A stretch of DNA of 61,927 nucleotides, taken from Candidatus Sulfopaludibacter sp. GTDB taxonomy: Bacteria > Acidobacteriota > Terriglobia > Bryobacterales > Bryobacteraceae. This document shows, in pieces, positions 15,892 to 25,223 of this stretch (positions are counted from its first letter, which is position 1; each line of letters starts with the position of its first letter). Made by a program: the position numbers and the translations under genes. The DNA is taken from the NCBI GenBank assembly GCA_031292755.1, contig JARLGM010000018.1, forward strand, positions 1-61,927, written 5' to 3'. Below the pieces are notes generated by a model. That model was not told the DNA's origin, ran no database searches, and saw nothing but the letters and a program-made list of their open reading frames with translations.

Positions 15892-16227
15892 ATGGCGGAT
15901 AAGAAAACGGGCGAACTGATGCAGGGCACCCTGGACATGCTGATTCTCAAAACGCTGGCGCGCGGAGCGATGCACGGGTACGCGATTATGGAGCACATCC
16001 AAAGCCGGAGCGAGGAGGTGCTGCGGGTAGAGGAAGGCGCGCTGTATCCGGCGCTGCACCGCCTGGAATTACGCGGCCTGCTGGCGGCGGAGTGGGGCAT
16101 TTCCGATAACAACCGCCGCGCCAAATTTTACCGGCTGACGACCGCGGGACGCAGGCAACTGGCGGACGAAGCGGCTTACTGGGCGCGGATGGCGGCGGCG
16201 ATCGGACGAATCATGGAGACGGCATGA
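15892..16227 (+). CDS. PadR-family transcriptional regulator, probable operon repressor
   Basis: 111 residues from ATG 15892, 2 nt after the permease stop. This is the acidobacterial ADOP-linked PadR subtype: it opens with ELMQGTLDMLILKTL, followed by HGYAIMEHI and EGALYPALHRLELRGLLAAEW (residues about 40-61), then a KFYRLTTAGRRQL wing. The opening resembles the well-known GTLDLLILK PadR signature. Its stop overlaps the ADOP start by 4 bases. It is the natural candidate to bind the inverted repeat at 13387-13407 and autoregulate the operon; this is inferred from gene order. Confidence 0.92.
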   Translation: MADKKTGELMQGTLDMLILKTLARGAMHGYAIMEHIQSRSEEVLRVEEGALYPALHRLELRGLLAAEWGISDNNRRAKFYRLTTAGRRQLADEAAYWARMAAAIGRIMETA

Positions 16228-18821
16228 TGGAGCAGCTCACCAACCTGTGGCTTCGTTTGAAGGCACTGGCGCGGCGCGGCCAACTGGAGCGCGACCTGGA
16301 AGACGAAATGAATTTCCATTTGGCGATGCGCGCAGCCAAGCTGGGCGCTGCGCTGCCAGCGCGGCGGGCGTTCGGTAATGCCGGGTTCGTCAAGGAGCAG
16401 TGCCGGGACCTGTGGACGTTCGGCTGGCTGGAGACGCTGGCTCAGGACGTGCGTTATGCGCTGCGGCAAATGCGGCGCGATCCCGGATTCGCGGCCGTAT
16501 CGGCACTGACGCTGGCGCTGGGTATCGGCGCGACGACTTCGATTTTCACGATGTTCGACGCGGTGCTCCGGCAATCGCTGCCACTGCCGCGAGAGGATAC
16601 GATCGCCAGCGTACTGCAGGCGGTGCCGGGAAATCCGCACATTGCGTCGGCCATTTCGCCGGGAGACTGGGAGGAGATCCGCGCCAACGCCACCACGCTG
16701 GATAGCCTGACCGGGTGGAAGACCGTGCAAGCCAGCATTGTGGACGCGGGCGGAGAGCCGGTGCGCGTGGAAGCGGCGCGGGTGCTGCTGAATTTTTTCG
16801 AAGTGGCGGGCGTGCAACCCTCGATGGGGCGCGGCTTTCAGGCGGGCGAAGACCAGCCAGGGCGCGACCGGGTGGTGGTGATCAGCGATGACCTCTGGCG
16901 CCATCATTTCGGAAGCGATCCGCGGATTGTGGGGCGCACAGCGCGGGTAGACGGAAGAGATTGCACGGTGGTCGGAGTGATGCCGGCGCGGTTCAAATTT
17001 CCGCGCGGCTGGCGGGACCTGTGGCAGCCCATGGCGCTCTCGCCGGAAGAGCGGCATTCGCGGGCGACGGCGGTACTGGAAACGGCGGGCAGGCTGAAGC
17101 CGGGCCGCACGCTGGGCAACCTGGCGACGGAACTGAATACCATCGGGCCACGGATGGAGCAGGAGTACCCGGCCACCAACCAATCGCGGCGATTCGTGGC
17201 ATGGTCGCTGGACCGCGCCATGCTGGGCGACTATTTCCCGGTGTACGCGATGATGCTGGCGGGCGCATCGCTGTTCGTGCTGCTGATCTGCTGCGTGAAT
17301 GTGGCCAACCTGCAATTCGCGCGCGCCACCAACCGCTGGCGCGAGGTGGCGGTACGCGCCGCGCTGGGGGCCGGGCGCTGGCGGATTGTGCGGCAACTGG
17401 TGACGGAAAACATGCTGCTGGCACTGGTGGGCGCGGTGTTGGGGCTGGTGGCGGCGCGCTGGAGCCTGGCGGCGATTAAGTGGTCGATCCCGCTGGAGAT
17501 CCGGCGATATATGGCGGGTTGGGCCGGGATCGAACTGAACCGGCGCGCTCTGGCTTTCGCATTGGGCGCGGCGGCGGCCAGTGGAATTCTCTCCGGCCTG
17601 GCGCCGGCGTGGCGCTGCTCGCGCAACCTCTGGCAGAACCGGTTTGCGCCGCCGGCGCGGCATCGATTGCGGTCGGCGCTGGTGGCCGTGGAGATCGCGC
17701 TGGCGCTGGTGCTGCTGACGGGCGCGGGGCTTACGGTGCGCGGCTTCCGCACCCTGGTGGCCGCAACGCCGGAAGGGCAACCGGCATCCCTGCTCACGCT
17801 GCGGCTGGTGCTGAACGAAGAAAAGTATCACGAAAACCGGCCAGTGGCGGGCTTCTACGATGACGTGCTGGCGCGCATTGGCGGGCTGCCGGGTGTGCGA
17901 TCCGCGGCGGCTGTCACGGCGCTGCCCTACAGCAGGCATGCCAGTTCCGAGCAGTTGGCGATTGAGAACCGGCAGATGCCGGCGGGCTCGCCGCCTACGG
18001 TGCGCGTGCAGGCCGTAAGCCTGAATTATTTTCAGACGCTGTTTATTGCGCTGCGCTCCGGCCGGTTGCTGAATGGCGACTTGCAGCCGCAGGCGGTGAT
18101 CACCGAATACATGGCGCGGCGCTGGTGGCCGAACGAATCGCCCATCGGACGCCGCCTCAGGCTGGGCGACGCGGGGCATCCGTGGATTACCGTCGCGGGC
18201 GTGGTGGCCGATATTCCGTACAGCGCCCTGGATCGCAGCCCGCACTCCATGGTGTACGTGCCGTACGCCCAGTTTCCGGAGCGCGAAATGAACATCGCGG
18301 TCCGCACCGCAGGCGACCCGATGACGCTGGCGCCGGCGGTATCGGCGGCCATCCGCTCGGTGGACCGGGAACAGCCCATCGACAATCTGGCAACCATGGA
18401 GGTGCTGGTTCAGCAGGAGGCTTTCGGCTGGCATTACCTGGCGTGGCTGATGGGCAGCTTCGGAGTGCTGGCGCTGGCGCTTTCGGTGATTGGGGTGTAC
18501 GGCGTGATGTCGTATGTGGTGTCGCAGCAGACGCACGAGATCGGAATCCGGCTGGCGCTCGGCGCGGGGCAGACCGGTGTGCTGCGCATGATTTTCGGGC
18601 GCGGGATGCGGACGGCGGCGGTGGGCGTGATGGTGGGACTGATTCCGGCATTCGGGGTGGCGAGAGTCGTGGCGTTCGTCTTCTGGGGCGTAAGTTCGCA
18701 CGATTCGCTAACGATGGCGAGCGTGCCCCTCGGGCTGATCGCGGTGGCCGCGCTGGCGACGCTGATTCCGGCGCGGCGCGCGATGCGGACAGACCCCATG
18801 GCGGCTCTGCGAGAGGAGTGA
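16224..18821 (+). CDS. ADOP-family ABC transporter permease
   Basis: 865 residues. The N-terminus carries the charged helical extension typical of PadR-linked ADOPs (LERDLEDEMNFHLAMRA, residues about 20-37), then QDVRYALRQMRRDPGFAA and the first helix TLALGIGATTSIFTMFDAV. Two FtsX-like units of one plus three helices surround MacB-type periplasmic domains, and the protein ends with ARRAMRTDPMAALREE. It is the last gene of the ABC-permease-PadR-ADOP operon, converging with a third ADOP gene 8 bp away. Whether it works with the ATPase of the same operon or without one is unknown. Confidence 0.93.
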   Translation: MMEQLTNLWLRLKALARRGQLERDLEDEMNFHLAMRAAKLGAALPARRAFGNAGFVKEQCRDLWTFGWLETLAQDVRYALRQMRRDPGFAAVSALTLALGIGATTSIFTMFDAVLRQSLPLPREDTIASVLQAVPGNPHIASAISPGDWEEIRANATTLDSLTGWKTVQASIVDAGGEPVRVEAARVLLNFFEVAGVQPSMGRGFQAGEDQPGRDRVVVISDDLWRHHFGSDPRIVGRTARVDGRDCTVVGVMPARFKFPRGWRDLWQPMALSPEERHSRATAVLETAGRLKPGRTLGNLATELNTIGPRMEQEYPATNQSRRFVAWSLDRAMLGDYFPVYAMMLAGASLFVLLICCVNVANLQFARATNRWREVAVRAALGAGRWRIVRQLVTENMLLALVGAVLGLVAARWSLAAIKWSIPLEIRRYMAGWAGIELNRRALAFALGAAAASGILSGLAPAWRCSRNLWQNRFAPPARHRLRSALVAVEIALALVLLTGAGLTVRGFRTLVAATPEGQPASLLTLRLVLNEEKYHENRPVAGFYDDVLARIGGLPGVRSAAAVTALPYSRHASSEQLAIENRQMPAGSPPTVRVQAVSLNYFQTLFIALRSGRLLNGDLQPQAVITEYMARRWWPNESPIGRRLRLGDAGHPWITVAGVVADIPYSALDRSPHSMVYVPYAQFPEREMNIAVRTAGDPMTLAPAVSAAIRSVDREQPIDNLATMEVLVQQEAFGWHYLAWLMGSFGVLALALSVIGVYGVMSYVVSQQTHEIGIRLALGAGQTGVLRMIFGRGMRTAAVGVMVGLIPAFGVARVVAFVFWGVSSHDSLTMASVPLGLIAVAALATLIPARRAMRTDPMAALREE

Positions 18822-18829
18822 CGGCGCCG

Positions 18830-21361
18830 TCATTCGTAGTGCAGGGCGCGCAGGGGATCGACGCGCGACGCACGGGCGGCGGGGAGGTAGCCGGCAAGCA
18901 GGGCGACGGCCGCGAGCACCGTCATCGCGGCGGCGATAACGGCCGGGTCGTCCGGCCGGATCCCGTACAGCAGGCTGGCCACCAGCCTCACCGACAGCCA
19001 CGCCGCCGGAAGGCCGATCGCAAAGCCGATGCCGACCATCGCCACCACTTCCTTCATCACCAGCCAGACCACGTTGCCGCGGCTGGCGCCGAGGGCCACG
19101 CGAATGCCGATCTCCCGGGTCCGCTGCTCCACCGTGTAAGCCATCACGCCATACAGCCCGATCATGGCGAGCAGGGTGGCCAACCCGCCGAAGAGCGCCG
19201 AAAGGGAGGCGACCAGGCGTTCATTCAACAGCGATGCGTCGATGGTGCTTTCGAGCGTGCGCATGTTGTACACGGGCAGGTTGCCGTCCAGCCCGGCCAC
19301 CACGCGCCGGATCATGTTGAACGCCTGCTCGGGCGGCATGGCGGTACGGACGTAAGAGGTCATGTCTCGGGCGAAGGGAAGCCCCTGGTACGGGATGAAG
19401 GCCTGACGGGTTATGTCGCCGCGGACACCCATATATTTGAAGTCCTTCACGACGCCGATGATCTCCATGTCGGCAATGGCGCCCGGTTCGTTGCCGAATC
19501 CGATGTGCCTGCCAATGGGAGTGCGATTGCCGAAATACCGTTTGGCCAGCTTTTCGTTCACGATAATCACGTTGGGAACCGGGAACGGGATGCCGGGATG
19601 CTTGAGGGTGCCGGTGTCGCGATCGTCGAAATCGCGGCCTTCCAGCAGGGGCACGCCGAGTGTCGCGAAGTAGCCCGGACTGATGCCATTGAATTGCGGG
19701 TTCATATCCTCGCCCGGCTTGGAGGTGTAGCCTTCCAGGTTGATGGTGCTGTCCCACTCGTCGTTTTGGAGAATGGCCTGCATGGCCAGGGAGGCCGACT
19801 GCACACCGGGCGACGCGGCCAGGCGGCGATCCAGTTCGCGGAAGAAAGCGATGGAACGGGACCCCTCGTAGCTGTTCAGCGAGGGATCGACGGTGAAGGC
19901 GATCAGGTTGCTCGCCGGGAATCCGGGCCCCACATCGCGCAGGTTCCGGAGACTGCGAATGAACAGGCCGGCGCCGATCAACAGCAGCAGGGAGAGCGTC
20001 ACCTGCGCGATTACCAGGGATTTGCGAAGGCGCCCGTGACTGGTGCCGGCCACCGCGCCCGCCTGGTCCTTGAGTGTAGGCGCTACCGCGGGGTTGGTGG
20101 CTTGCAGCGCGGGGACCAGGCCGAAGAGCAGTCCGGTGACCAGAGCCACACCAAAGTTGAACAACAGAACGCCCGCATCCGGCGTGGCCGCCAGGCCCAG
20201 CGGACTGCTACCCTGCGGCAGGAAGCCGAGCAGCGTTCTGGCGCCGGCATAGGCCACGGCGACGCCCAAGACGCCGCCGGTGAGCGAGAGTATCATGCTT
20301 TCCGCCAGCAACTGGCGCATGATCTGCCATCGTCCGGCGCCCAGCGCCAGGCGCACGGCGATTTCCCGCTGCCGTCCGGCCGCGCGCACCAGGAGGAGAT
20401 TGGCCACGTTGCCGCAAGCGATCAGCAGCACCAGCGCGACGATGGCCATGAGCACCTCAAGCGGCCTGGTCATCTGTTCGCGCAGAAAAGAGCGGCCCGT
20501 GGCCGCCGGCAAGAAATGGATGGTGGATTTGAGGAACTCCCGGCGGTCGTACTCCGACGCGCGGGAGATTTGCGGGTCCTGGGCCTCCTGCTCGATGATC
20601 TGGTGGAAGAGCACCTGCATGGACGCCTGGGCCTGTTGGGACTTGACGCCGGGTTTCAGCCGCCCGACGATCTGAAGCCAGGTACTGCGGCGATCGTTCA
20701 GTTCCTCCAGTCCGGCGCCGTTGGGAGTCATCCATGCCTTCATCGTGACCGGCACGAACAATTGAGTGATGGAGCCCGGCTCAATACCGTCGAAGCCGCG
20801 GCCGGCGACGCCGATGACGGTGAAATTGTGTCCATTCAGCACCATGGTTTTGTTGAGGACGGAAGGGTCGCCGGCGAACCTGCCCTGCCAGTAGCGGTAG
20901 CTCAGCATCACCACGGGGTGACCCAGGACGGTGTTGTCGTCATCCGGCGCGATGGTGCGGCCGACCGCCGCGCCCACGCCCAGAGCCTGGAAATAGGTGC
21001 CCGACACCATCTCACCGGAGGCCCGCTCCGTCTGCCCGCTGAAGCTCATGCTGACCGGTGTGGCGACACGTGCCAGGATGCCGCTGAAGACCTGGTTGCG
21101 CGCGGCGAAATCCTGGTACATGGGGTAGGAGAAACTGTTCGCGCCGCGGTTGTTGCCCATGTGATTGCCACGGCTGTCGAGCAGGACGAGTTGGGTGGGG
21201 TTCCGCACCGGGAGCAGGCGCAGCATCAACTGGTCAATGAGCGAGAAGATGGCGGTGTTGGCGCCGATGCCGAGGGCCAGGGAAAGCACCGCCACGCCGG
21301 TGAACAGGGGGGCCTTGGAAAGACTACGGAAGGCAAAACGGAGGTCGGATGCGAAATTCAT
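18830..21361 (-). CDS. ADOP-family ABC transporter permease
   Basis: 843 residues from the ATG at 21361 (MNFASDLRFAFRSLSK). An upstream in-frame ATG at 21409 would only add a non-homologous leader. The protein is the ADOP type without the charged N-terminal extension. Its first helix is VLSLALGIGANTAIFSLID, there is a MacB_PCD periplasmic region with a GRGFDGIEPGS block, and it ends with SRVDPLRALHYE. It is preceded by no PadR or ATPase gene and faces the previous ADOP tail to tail. The very long frame on the opposite strand (18125-21772) is its shadow. Confidence 0.93.
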   Translation of the reverse strand: MNFASDLRFAFRSLSKAPLFTGVAVLSLALGIGANTAIFSLIDQLMLRLLPVRNPTQLVLLDSRGNHMGNNRGANSFSYPMYQDFAARNQVFSGILARVATPVSMSFSGQTERASGEMVSGTYFQALGVGAAVGRTIAPDDDNTVLGHPVVMLSYRYWQGRFAGDPSVLNKTMVLNGHNFTVIGVAGRGFDGIEPGSITQLFVPVTMKAWMTPNGAGLEELNDRRSTWLQIVGRLKPGVKSQQAQASMQVLFHQIIEQEAQDPQISRASEYDRREFLKSTIHFLPAATGRSFLREQMTRPLEVLMAIVALVLLIACGNVANLLLVRAAGRQREIAVRLALGAGRWQIMRQLLAESMILSLTGGVLGVAVAYAGARTLLGFLPQGSSPLGLAATPDAGVLLFNFGVALVTGLLFGLVPALQATNPAVAPTLKDQAGAVAGTSHGRLRKSLVIAQVTLSLLLLIGAGLFIRSLRNLRDVGPGFPASNLIAFTVDPSLNSYEGSRSIAFFRELDRRLAASPGVQSASLAMQAILQNDEWDSTINLEGYTSKPGEDMNPQFNGISPGYFATLGVPLLEGRDFDDRDTGTLKHPGIPFPVPNVIIVNEKLAKRYFGNRTPIGRHIGFGNEPGAIADMEIIGVVKDFKYMGVRGDITRQAFIPYQGLPFARDMTSYVRTAMPPEQAFNMIRRVVAGLDGNLPVYNMRTLESTIDASLLNERLVASLSALFGGLATLLAMIGLYGVMAYTVEQRTREIGIRVALGASRGNVVWLVMKEVVAMVGIGFAIGLPAAWLSVRLVASLLYGIRPDDPAVIAAAMTVLAAVALLAGYLPAARASRVDPLRALHYE

Positions 21362-21778
21362 GGGAACACTCTGAGTGGTAATACGAACAAGCGGGCCAAG
21401 AGTTCGCATTCTTTTTCCGGCGCGGGCGGGGGGCGACCCGATTCAGAGACGCGATGGTTAGGGAGCGTTAGATCCTTACGGCTTTACGCCAGAAGGCTCA
21501 ACCTCTTTCGGACCGTAATGGCTACTCGTGGCGCCCGATTGTCAGCGAATCATATTGAAGCACTGAACTTGATCGATGTTGAATTCTTCACGCCAGAGCG
21601 ACGCTTTTTCAGGCAGAACCCGATGTTTAGACGGGTGCGATCTGCGTGGAAATCGTACTATGCTCATCTGGCCTCGCCCCTCCCGCAGGACAAGGCGGGA
21701 GAAGCTGTCTACTTCAATCAGCAGGCCGCACCTTCCAGCAGCACCCTTGCCACCCAGCCTGCAACTGATTAGATTGGA
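21362..21778. other. 417-bp gap: promoter side of the ADOP gene and a hairpin
   Basis: I see no gene that looks coding here. One clear structure is a hairpin at 21680-21701, CTCCCGC with GCGGGAG around an 8-nt loop and no T-tract, about 85 bp before the transposase gene. It may be a second repeat-type hairpin flanking that gene. The ADOP promoter should lie at the left end, but no convincing -35/-10 pair was found. Confidence 0.4.
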
Positions 21779-21787
21779 GTGACGTTG

Positions 21788-22285
21788 GTGACTTACCTGA
21801 TTCCGTTTGCCTGCTATGGCTGCCACCTGCACGGCGAAGAATCCGGCTCGGTCGATCCCGCTCATAATGTACCTGGAACCCCGATTTTAGAACCTAATTC
21901 CGTTCGTGCCGCCTGGGAGGAGCAAGGCATGGATCAGCCTCCCTATTACCTGGACCGGATCCGTCGCGAGACCGTTTTGGAAGCGATTCGGGGCGTATGC
22001 GGGCATCGTGGTTGGAGCCTGCTGGCGGCCTATGTACGAAGCAATCACGTGCATACGGTGGTGGAAGCGGAGATTGCGCCCGAGCGAGTGATGAACGATT
22101 TCAAGGCCTATGCCAGCCGCCGGCTGAATCGGATGGGCTTGGATGGACCGAACCGGAAGCGATGGGCACGCCACGGCAGCACACGATGGCTGTGGAAACC
22201 GCAGCACATCGCGGCGGCCGTGCAGTACGTCCTGGCCGAGCAGAGTGACGCCATGAGCGTCTTCGAGTCACACGATCTTTCATGA
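21788..22285 (+). CDS. Y1/RAYT-like HUH transposase domain protein
   Basis: About 165 residues, from GTG 21788 (GGAG at 21776-21779 gives 8-nt spacing; TTG 21785 and GTG 21779 are alternatives). The HUH metal motif is in SNHVHTVVEAE (near residue 80), and the presumed catalytic tyrosine is in NDFKAYASRRLNR (near 105). A KRWARHGSTRWLWKPQHI block follows, characteristic of acidobacterial REP-associated tyrosine transposases. These enzymes cut single-stranded hairpins and are domesticated housekeepers of REP elements. Hairpins flank the gene on both sides (21680-21701 and 22304-22331). Motifs look intact, so it may be active. Confidence 0.82.
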   Translation: MTYLIPFACYGCHLHGEESGSVDPAHNVPGTPILEPNSVRAAWEEQGMDQPPYYLDRIRRETVLEAIRGVCGHRGWSLLAAYVRSNHVHTVVEAEIAPERVMNDFKAYASRRLNRMGLDGPNRKRWARHGSTRWLWKPQHIAAAVQYVLAEQSDAMSVFESHDLS

Positions 22286-22303
22286 AAAGTGGGCGGAAAA
22301 CGC

Positions 22304-22331
22304 TCCCTCACGGTCGCGTCTCTGTCAGGGA
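22304..22331. repeat. REP-like imperfect hairpin next to the RAYT-like gene
   Basis: TCCCTCAC (22304-22311) pairs with GTCAGGGA (22324-22331) with one internal mismatch, closing a 12-nt GC-rich loop, 18 nt after the transposase stop. Mismatched GC hairpins beside a RAYT are how REP elements usually look. A single copy was recognised in this window. Confidence 0.4.
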
Positions 22332-22420
22332 TTTTGCTCGATTCCTGTCGCGCACCCCCCCGGGCGAGCGGACGCGGGGGCGGGGGCGCCTGACCGGCCT
22401 GATAGAATAAAAGGGTTCCC

Positions 22421-23242
22421 ATGCCAAGAACAATACCGGAACTTCAAGACATCGCCAAGCGTATTCGGCGTGAGATTATTGAGATGATTGGCACTGCGAA
22501 ATCGGGCCACCCGGGTGGTTCGCTTTCCGCGGTGGAGATTGTGGTCGAGCTCTTTTTCGACTACATGAAAATCGATCCGCAGAACCCGAAGTGGAAGGAT
22601 CGCGACCGCTTCATTCTTTCCAAAGGCCACGCCGCGCCGGTGTTGTATTGCGCCATGGCCGAAGCCGGGTATCCCGATACACCGATGGATCAGCTCAACA
22701 CCCTGCGCAAACTGGGCTCGGTTTATCAGGGGCACCCCGACGTGCGCTTCATCCATAGTCTTGAGGCATCGACCGGTTCGTTGGGCGGCGGTGTTTCGCT
22801 GGCGATCGGGATGGGCCTGGCGGCTCGCCTCAACGGCAGCCCGTCGCGCACCTACGTGATGCTGGGCGATGGCGAATCTCAGGAAGGGCAGGTCTGGGAA
22901 GGCGCCATGGCGGCGGCATTCCACAAGATGGACAACATCGTCGCGATCACGGATTATAACCGGATTCAGCTCGACGGTTTCGTCAAAGACATCATGGAGG
23001 TGGCTCCCCTGGCCGACAAATGGCGCGCGTTCGGGTGGCACACTCTGGAAATCGACGGTCACGACCTGGTGGCCATCAAGAAGGCACTCGAGGAAGCGGA
23101 AGCCACCAAGGGCAAACCGACCGCCATTGTGGCTCACACCATTAAGGGCAAGGGTGTTTCGTTTATGGAGAACAACCCGAAATTCCACGGTACGGCTCCC
23201 ACGCCGGCCGAGATGGTACTGGCTTTACAGGAGCTGAGATAA
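22421..23242 (+). CDS. transketolase, N-terminal (TPP-binding) subunit
   Basis: 273 residues corresponding to the N-terminal half of transketolase. SGHPGGSLSAVEIVVELFF (near 30) contains the catalytic His, KGHAAPVLY follows near 70, and the thiamine diphosphate motif starts at GDGESQEGQVWEGA (near 147) and ends at NRIQLDG about 30 residues later. Split transketolases occur in archaea and many bacteria and form heterotetramers with the C-terminal subunit encoded 1 bp downstream. The reaction is two-carbon transfer in the non-oxidative pentose phosphate pathway, and rpiB elsewhere in this window feeds the same pathway. ATG 22421 is preceded by AAGGG. Confidence 0.95.
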   Translation: MPRTIPELQDIAKRIRREIIEMIGTAKSGHPGGSLSAVEIVVELFFDYMKIDPQNPKWKDRDRFILSKGHAAPVLYCAMAEAGYPDTPMDQLNTLRKLGSVYQGHPDVRFIHSLEASTGSLGGGVSLAIGMGLAARLNGSPSRTYVMLGDGESQEGQVWEGAMAAAFHKMDNIVAITDYNRIQLDGFVKDIMEVAPLADKWRAFGWHTLEIDGHDLVAIKKALEEAEATKGKPTAIVAHTIKGKGVSFMENNPKFHGTAPTPAEMVLALQELR

Positions 23243-23243
23243 T

Positions 23244-24209
23244 ATGCCGGCGAAGACCAAATTCGAAATCAAACTCGGCGCGGCCACGCGGGAAGCCTTC
23301 GGCCGGACGCTGGTGGAACTGGGGCGCGAGAACAAGGACATCGTGGTGTGCGACGCGGATCTTTCCAAGTCGACGATGACCACTTATTTCGCGAAGGAAT
23401 TTCCCGACCGTTTTGTTTCGGTAGGCATCGCCGAAGCCGACATGGTAGGGATCGGCGCCGGTTTGGCCTATGCGGGCAAGATTCCGTTCGTGTCCAGCTT
23501 CTCGGCGTTCGTGATGAACAAGGGCTTCGAGCAGCTACGCGTCTCGGTGGCGTATCCCAACTTGAACGTGAAAGTTGTGGGTACGCACAGCGGCATTTCG
23601 ATCGGCGAAGACGGCCCCTCGCAGATGAGCGTGGAAGAGATTTCGCTGGCCTGCTCGCTGCCGGGCTTCGTGGTGATCGCGCCGGCGGATGAGAATTCGT
23701 GCAAGGCGCTGATTCGGGAGGCGACGGCGCACGTGGGTCCGGTGTTCGTACGGACGGGCCGGCCGAAATGCCCCATCGTGTACGGCGCGGATCAGAAATT
23801 CGAAATCGGCAAGGCGATCCAAGTGGCGGATGGCAAGGATGTGACGGTGATCGCCAACGGGCTTCTGGTGGCGCAGGCGCTGCTGGCGGCGGACACTCTG
23901 GATGCGGAAGGAATTTCGGTCCGGGTGATCGATATGCACACGGCGAAGCCGCTGGACCGGGACGCGATTCGCAAGGCGGCCGCCGAGACGGGCGCCATCG
24001 TGGTAGCGGAAGAGCACCTGGTGGACGGCGGACTGGGTGTCCGGGTGGCGCAAGTAGTGGCGGAAACGGTTCCGGTTCCCATGGAGTTTGTGGGCATTCA
24101 GAACACCTACGCGGAATCCGGCCAGCCCGAGGAACTGTTGGAGAAATACGGCCTGGTTGCCGTGGACGTCGCCGCCGCGGTGCGCAAAGTCGTCGCGCGA
24201 AAGCGATAA
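23244..24209 (+). CDS. transketolase, C-terminal subunit
   Basis: 321 residues, the Pyr plus C-terminal domains. VVCDADLSKSTMTTYF (near 32), the catalytic Glu in GIAEADMVGIGAGLAY (near 58-74) and FVRTGRPKCP (near 167) are the expected elements. It pairs with the preceding gene to give a complete enzyme. The last residues are basic and the stop is 8 bp before the histidine kinase start. The ORFs read in other frames here are shadows. Length and motif spacing match the Transket_pyr/Transketolase_C two-domain subunit; a 1-deoxyxylulose synthase is less likely because the partner is a plain N-terminal half. Confidence 0.94.
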   Translation: MPAKTKFEIKLGAATREAFGRTLVELGRENKDIVVCDADLSKSTMTTYFAKEFPDRFVSVGIAEADMVGIGAGLAYAGKIPFVSSFSAFVMNKGFEQLRVSVAYPNLNVKVVGTHSGISIGEDGPSQMSVEEISLACSLPGFVVIAPADENSCKALIREATAHVGPVFVRTGRPKCPIVYGADQKFEIGKAIQVADGKDVTVIANGLLVAQALLAADTLDAEGISVRVIDMHTAKPLDRDAIRKAAAETGAIVVAEEHLVDGGLGVRVAQVVAETVPVPMEFVGIQNTYAESGQPEELLEKYGLVAVDVAAAVRKVVARKR

Positions 24210-24217
24210 GGCCAGCC

Positions 24218-25216
24218 GTGGCCGATCCCCAATCTCTTGCCGAACTGGTGCTGGAGCAGAGTCCGGCTTGCCATTGGGTAGTCACGGCGGCGGGTGTTTT
24301 TCACCGCATCTACGGCGACACGTCCTGTATTCTGGGTAAGCCGGGATCGGAATTGCTGGGCCGGAAAGTGTCCGAGGTTCTGGAGCCCGATCTGGCAGCC
24401 ACGTGGAAGGCGCGCTCCGCTCAGGCGCTGCGAGGCGAAACACTGATTCTGCGGGAGCGCTGCCGCGATACCAGTTGGAGCGTTTCCGTATTCCCGGTTC
24501 GAACGGAAGGCAAGATCAAATACGCCGCCTGCATGGCCCGCGAAAGCACACAGTGGGCCAAGGCCGAACGCGAACTGCGCAACACGGTGCTGGGTGCGTT
24601 GAAGGCCCAGGAATTCGAACGCGCCATGGTTTCCAAGTTTCTGCACGACGCCGTAGGGCAGAATCTGACGGCGCTGGGGCTGCAATTGGATTTGGTCCGG
24701 ATGGACCTGGAAAGCACTTCGCCGGAAGGTTGCGCGCGCATTGCGGAAGTGCAGAAGCTGCTCGAAAGCATGATGGAAGAGGTCCGCGAGTACAGCTACG
24801 AATTGAACCCCGCCACGGTGGAACGGGCGGGTTTGCGACCGGCGCTGGACCGGCTGGCGGCACGCGTTGGGGAGCGCTTTACCGGAACCATCCGGCTGAA
24901 CGTGGACCCGTCACTCAAAATAGATCCCAAGCTGGCCCTGGCACTTTACCAGATTGCGCAGGAAGCCGTGGAGAACGCGGTACAACATTCCAGTTGCTCT
25001 ATGATTGAAATCGCGGTAAAGTCCACACGGAATGCGCCAGTTCTGGAGGTGCGCGACAATGGACGAGGGTTCGACCGGGGCGATGTAGCAGGAGGATGCC
25101 GCGGCCTGGGGCTGTTGAGCATGGAACATTACGCCGCACAGGCCGGGCTGGACTTCTCCGTCACTAGCAATCGGAGTACCGGTACGAGCGTGCGCGCCGC
25201 CGCGGAAGGTGTCTGA
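24218..25216 (+). CDS. PAS-domain sensor histidine kinase (NarL/HPK7 type)
   Basis: 332 residues from GTG 24218 (VADPQSLAEL); the much longer frame upstream is a shadow over the transketolase gene. An N-terminal PAS-like domain (about 5-115) is followed by a coiled linker, the HisKA_3 dimerisation helix FLHDAVGQNLTALGLQLDL (phospho-acceptor His in LHD) and the ATPase with AQEAVENAVQHSS (N box) and VRDNGRGFD (G1 box). No membrane segment is visible, so it is a cytosolic sensor. It overlaps no gene but is 7 bp from its response regulator and probably co-transcribed with transketolase, suggesting control linked to central metabolism. Confidence 0.92.
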   Translation: MADPQSLAELVLEQSPACHWVVTAAGVFHRIYGDTSCILGKPGSELLGRKVSEVLEPDLAATWKARSAQALRGETLILRERCRDTSWSVSVFPVRTEGKIKYAACMARESTQWAKAERELRNTVLGALKAQEFERAMVSKFLHDAVGQNLTALGLQLDLVRMDLESTSPEGCARIAEVQKLLESMMEEVREYSYELNPATVERAGLRPALDRLAARVGERFTGTIRLNVDPSLKIDPKLALALYQIAQEAVENAVQHSSCSMIEIAVKSTRNAPVLEVRDNGRGFDRGDVAGGCRGLGLLSMEHYAAQAGLDFSVTSNRSTGTSVRAAAEGV

Positions 25217-25223
25217 GGAGACT

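Noticed and set aside
16176..18701. An 841-codon minus-strand frame under the second ADOP gene
   Set aside because: Composition is His/Arg/Pro noise; the plus strand holds the ADOP motifs.
18125..21772. A 1215-codon open frame on the plus strand
   Set aside because: It lies antisense over an ADOP permease with clear family motifs and codes only for Arg/Gly/Ala-rich noise. Long antisense frames are expected in this GC-rich DNA.
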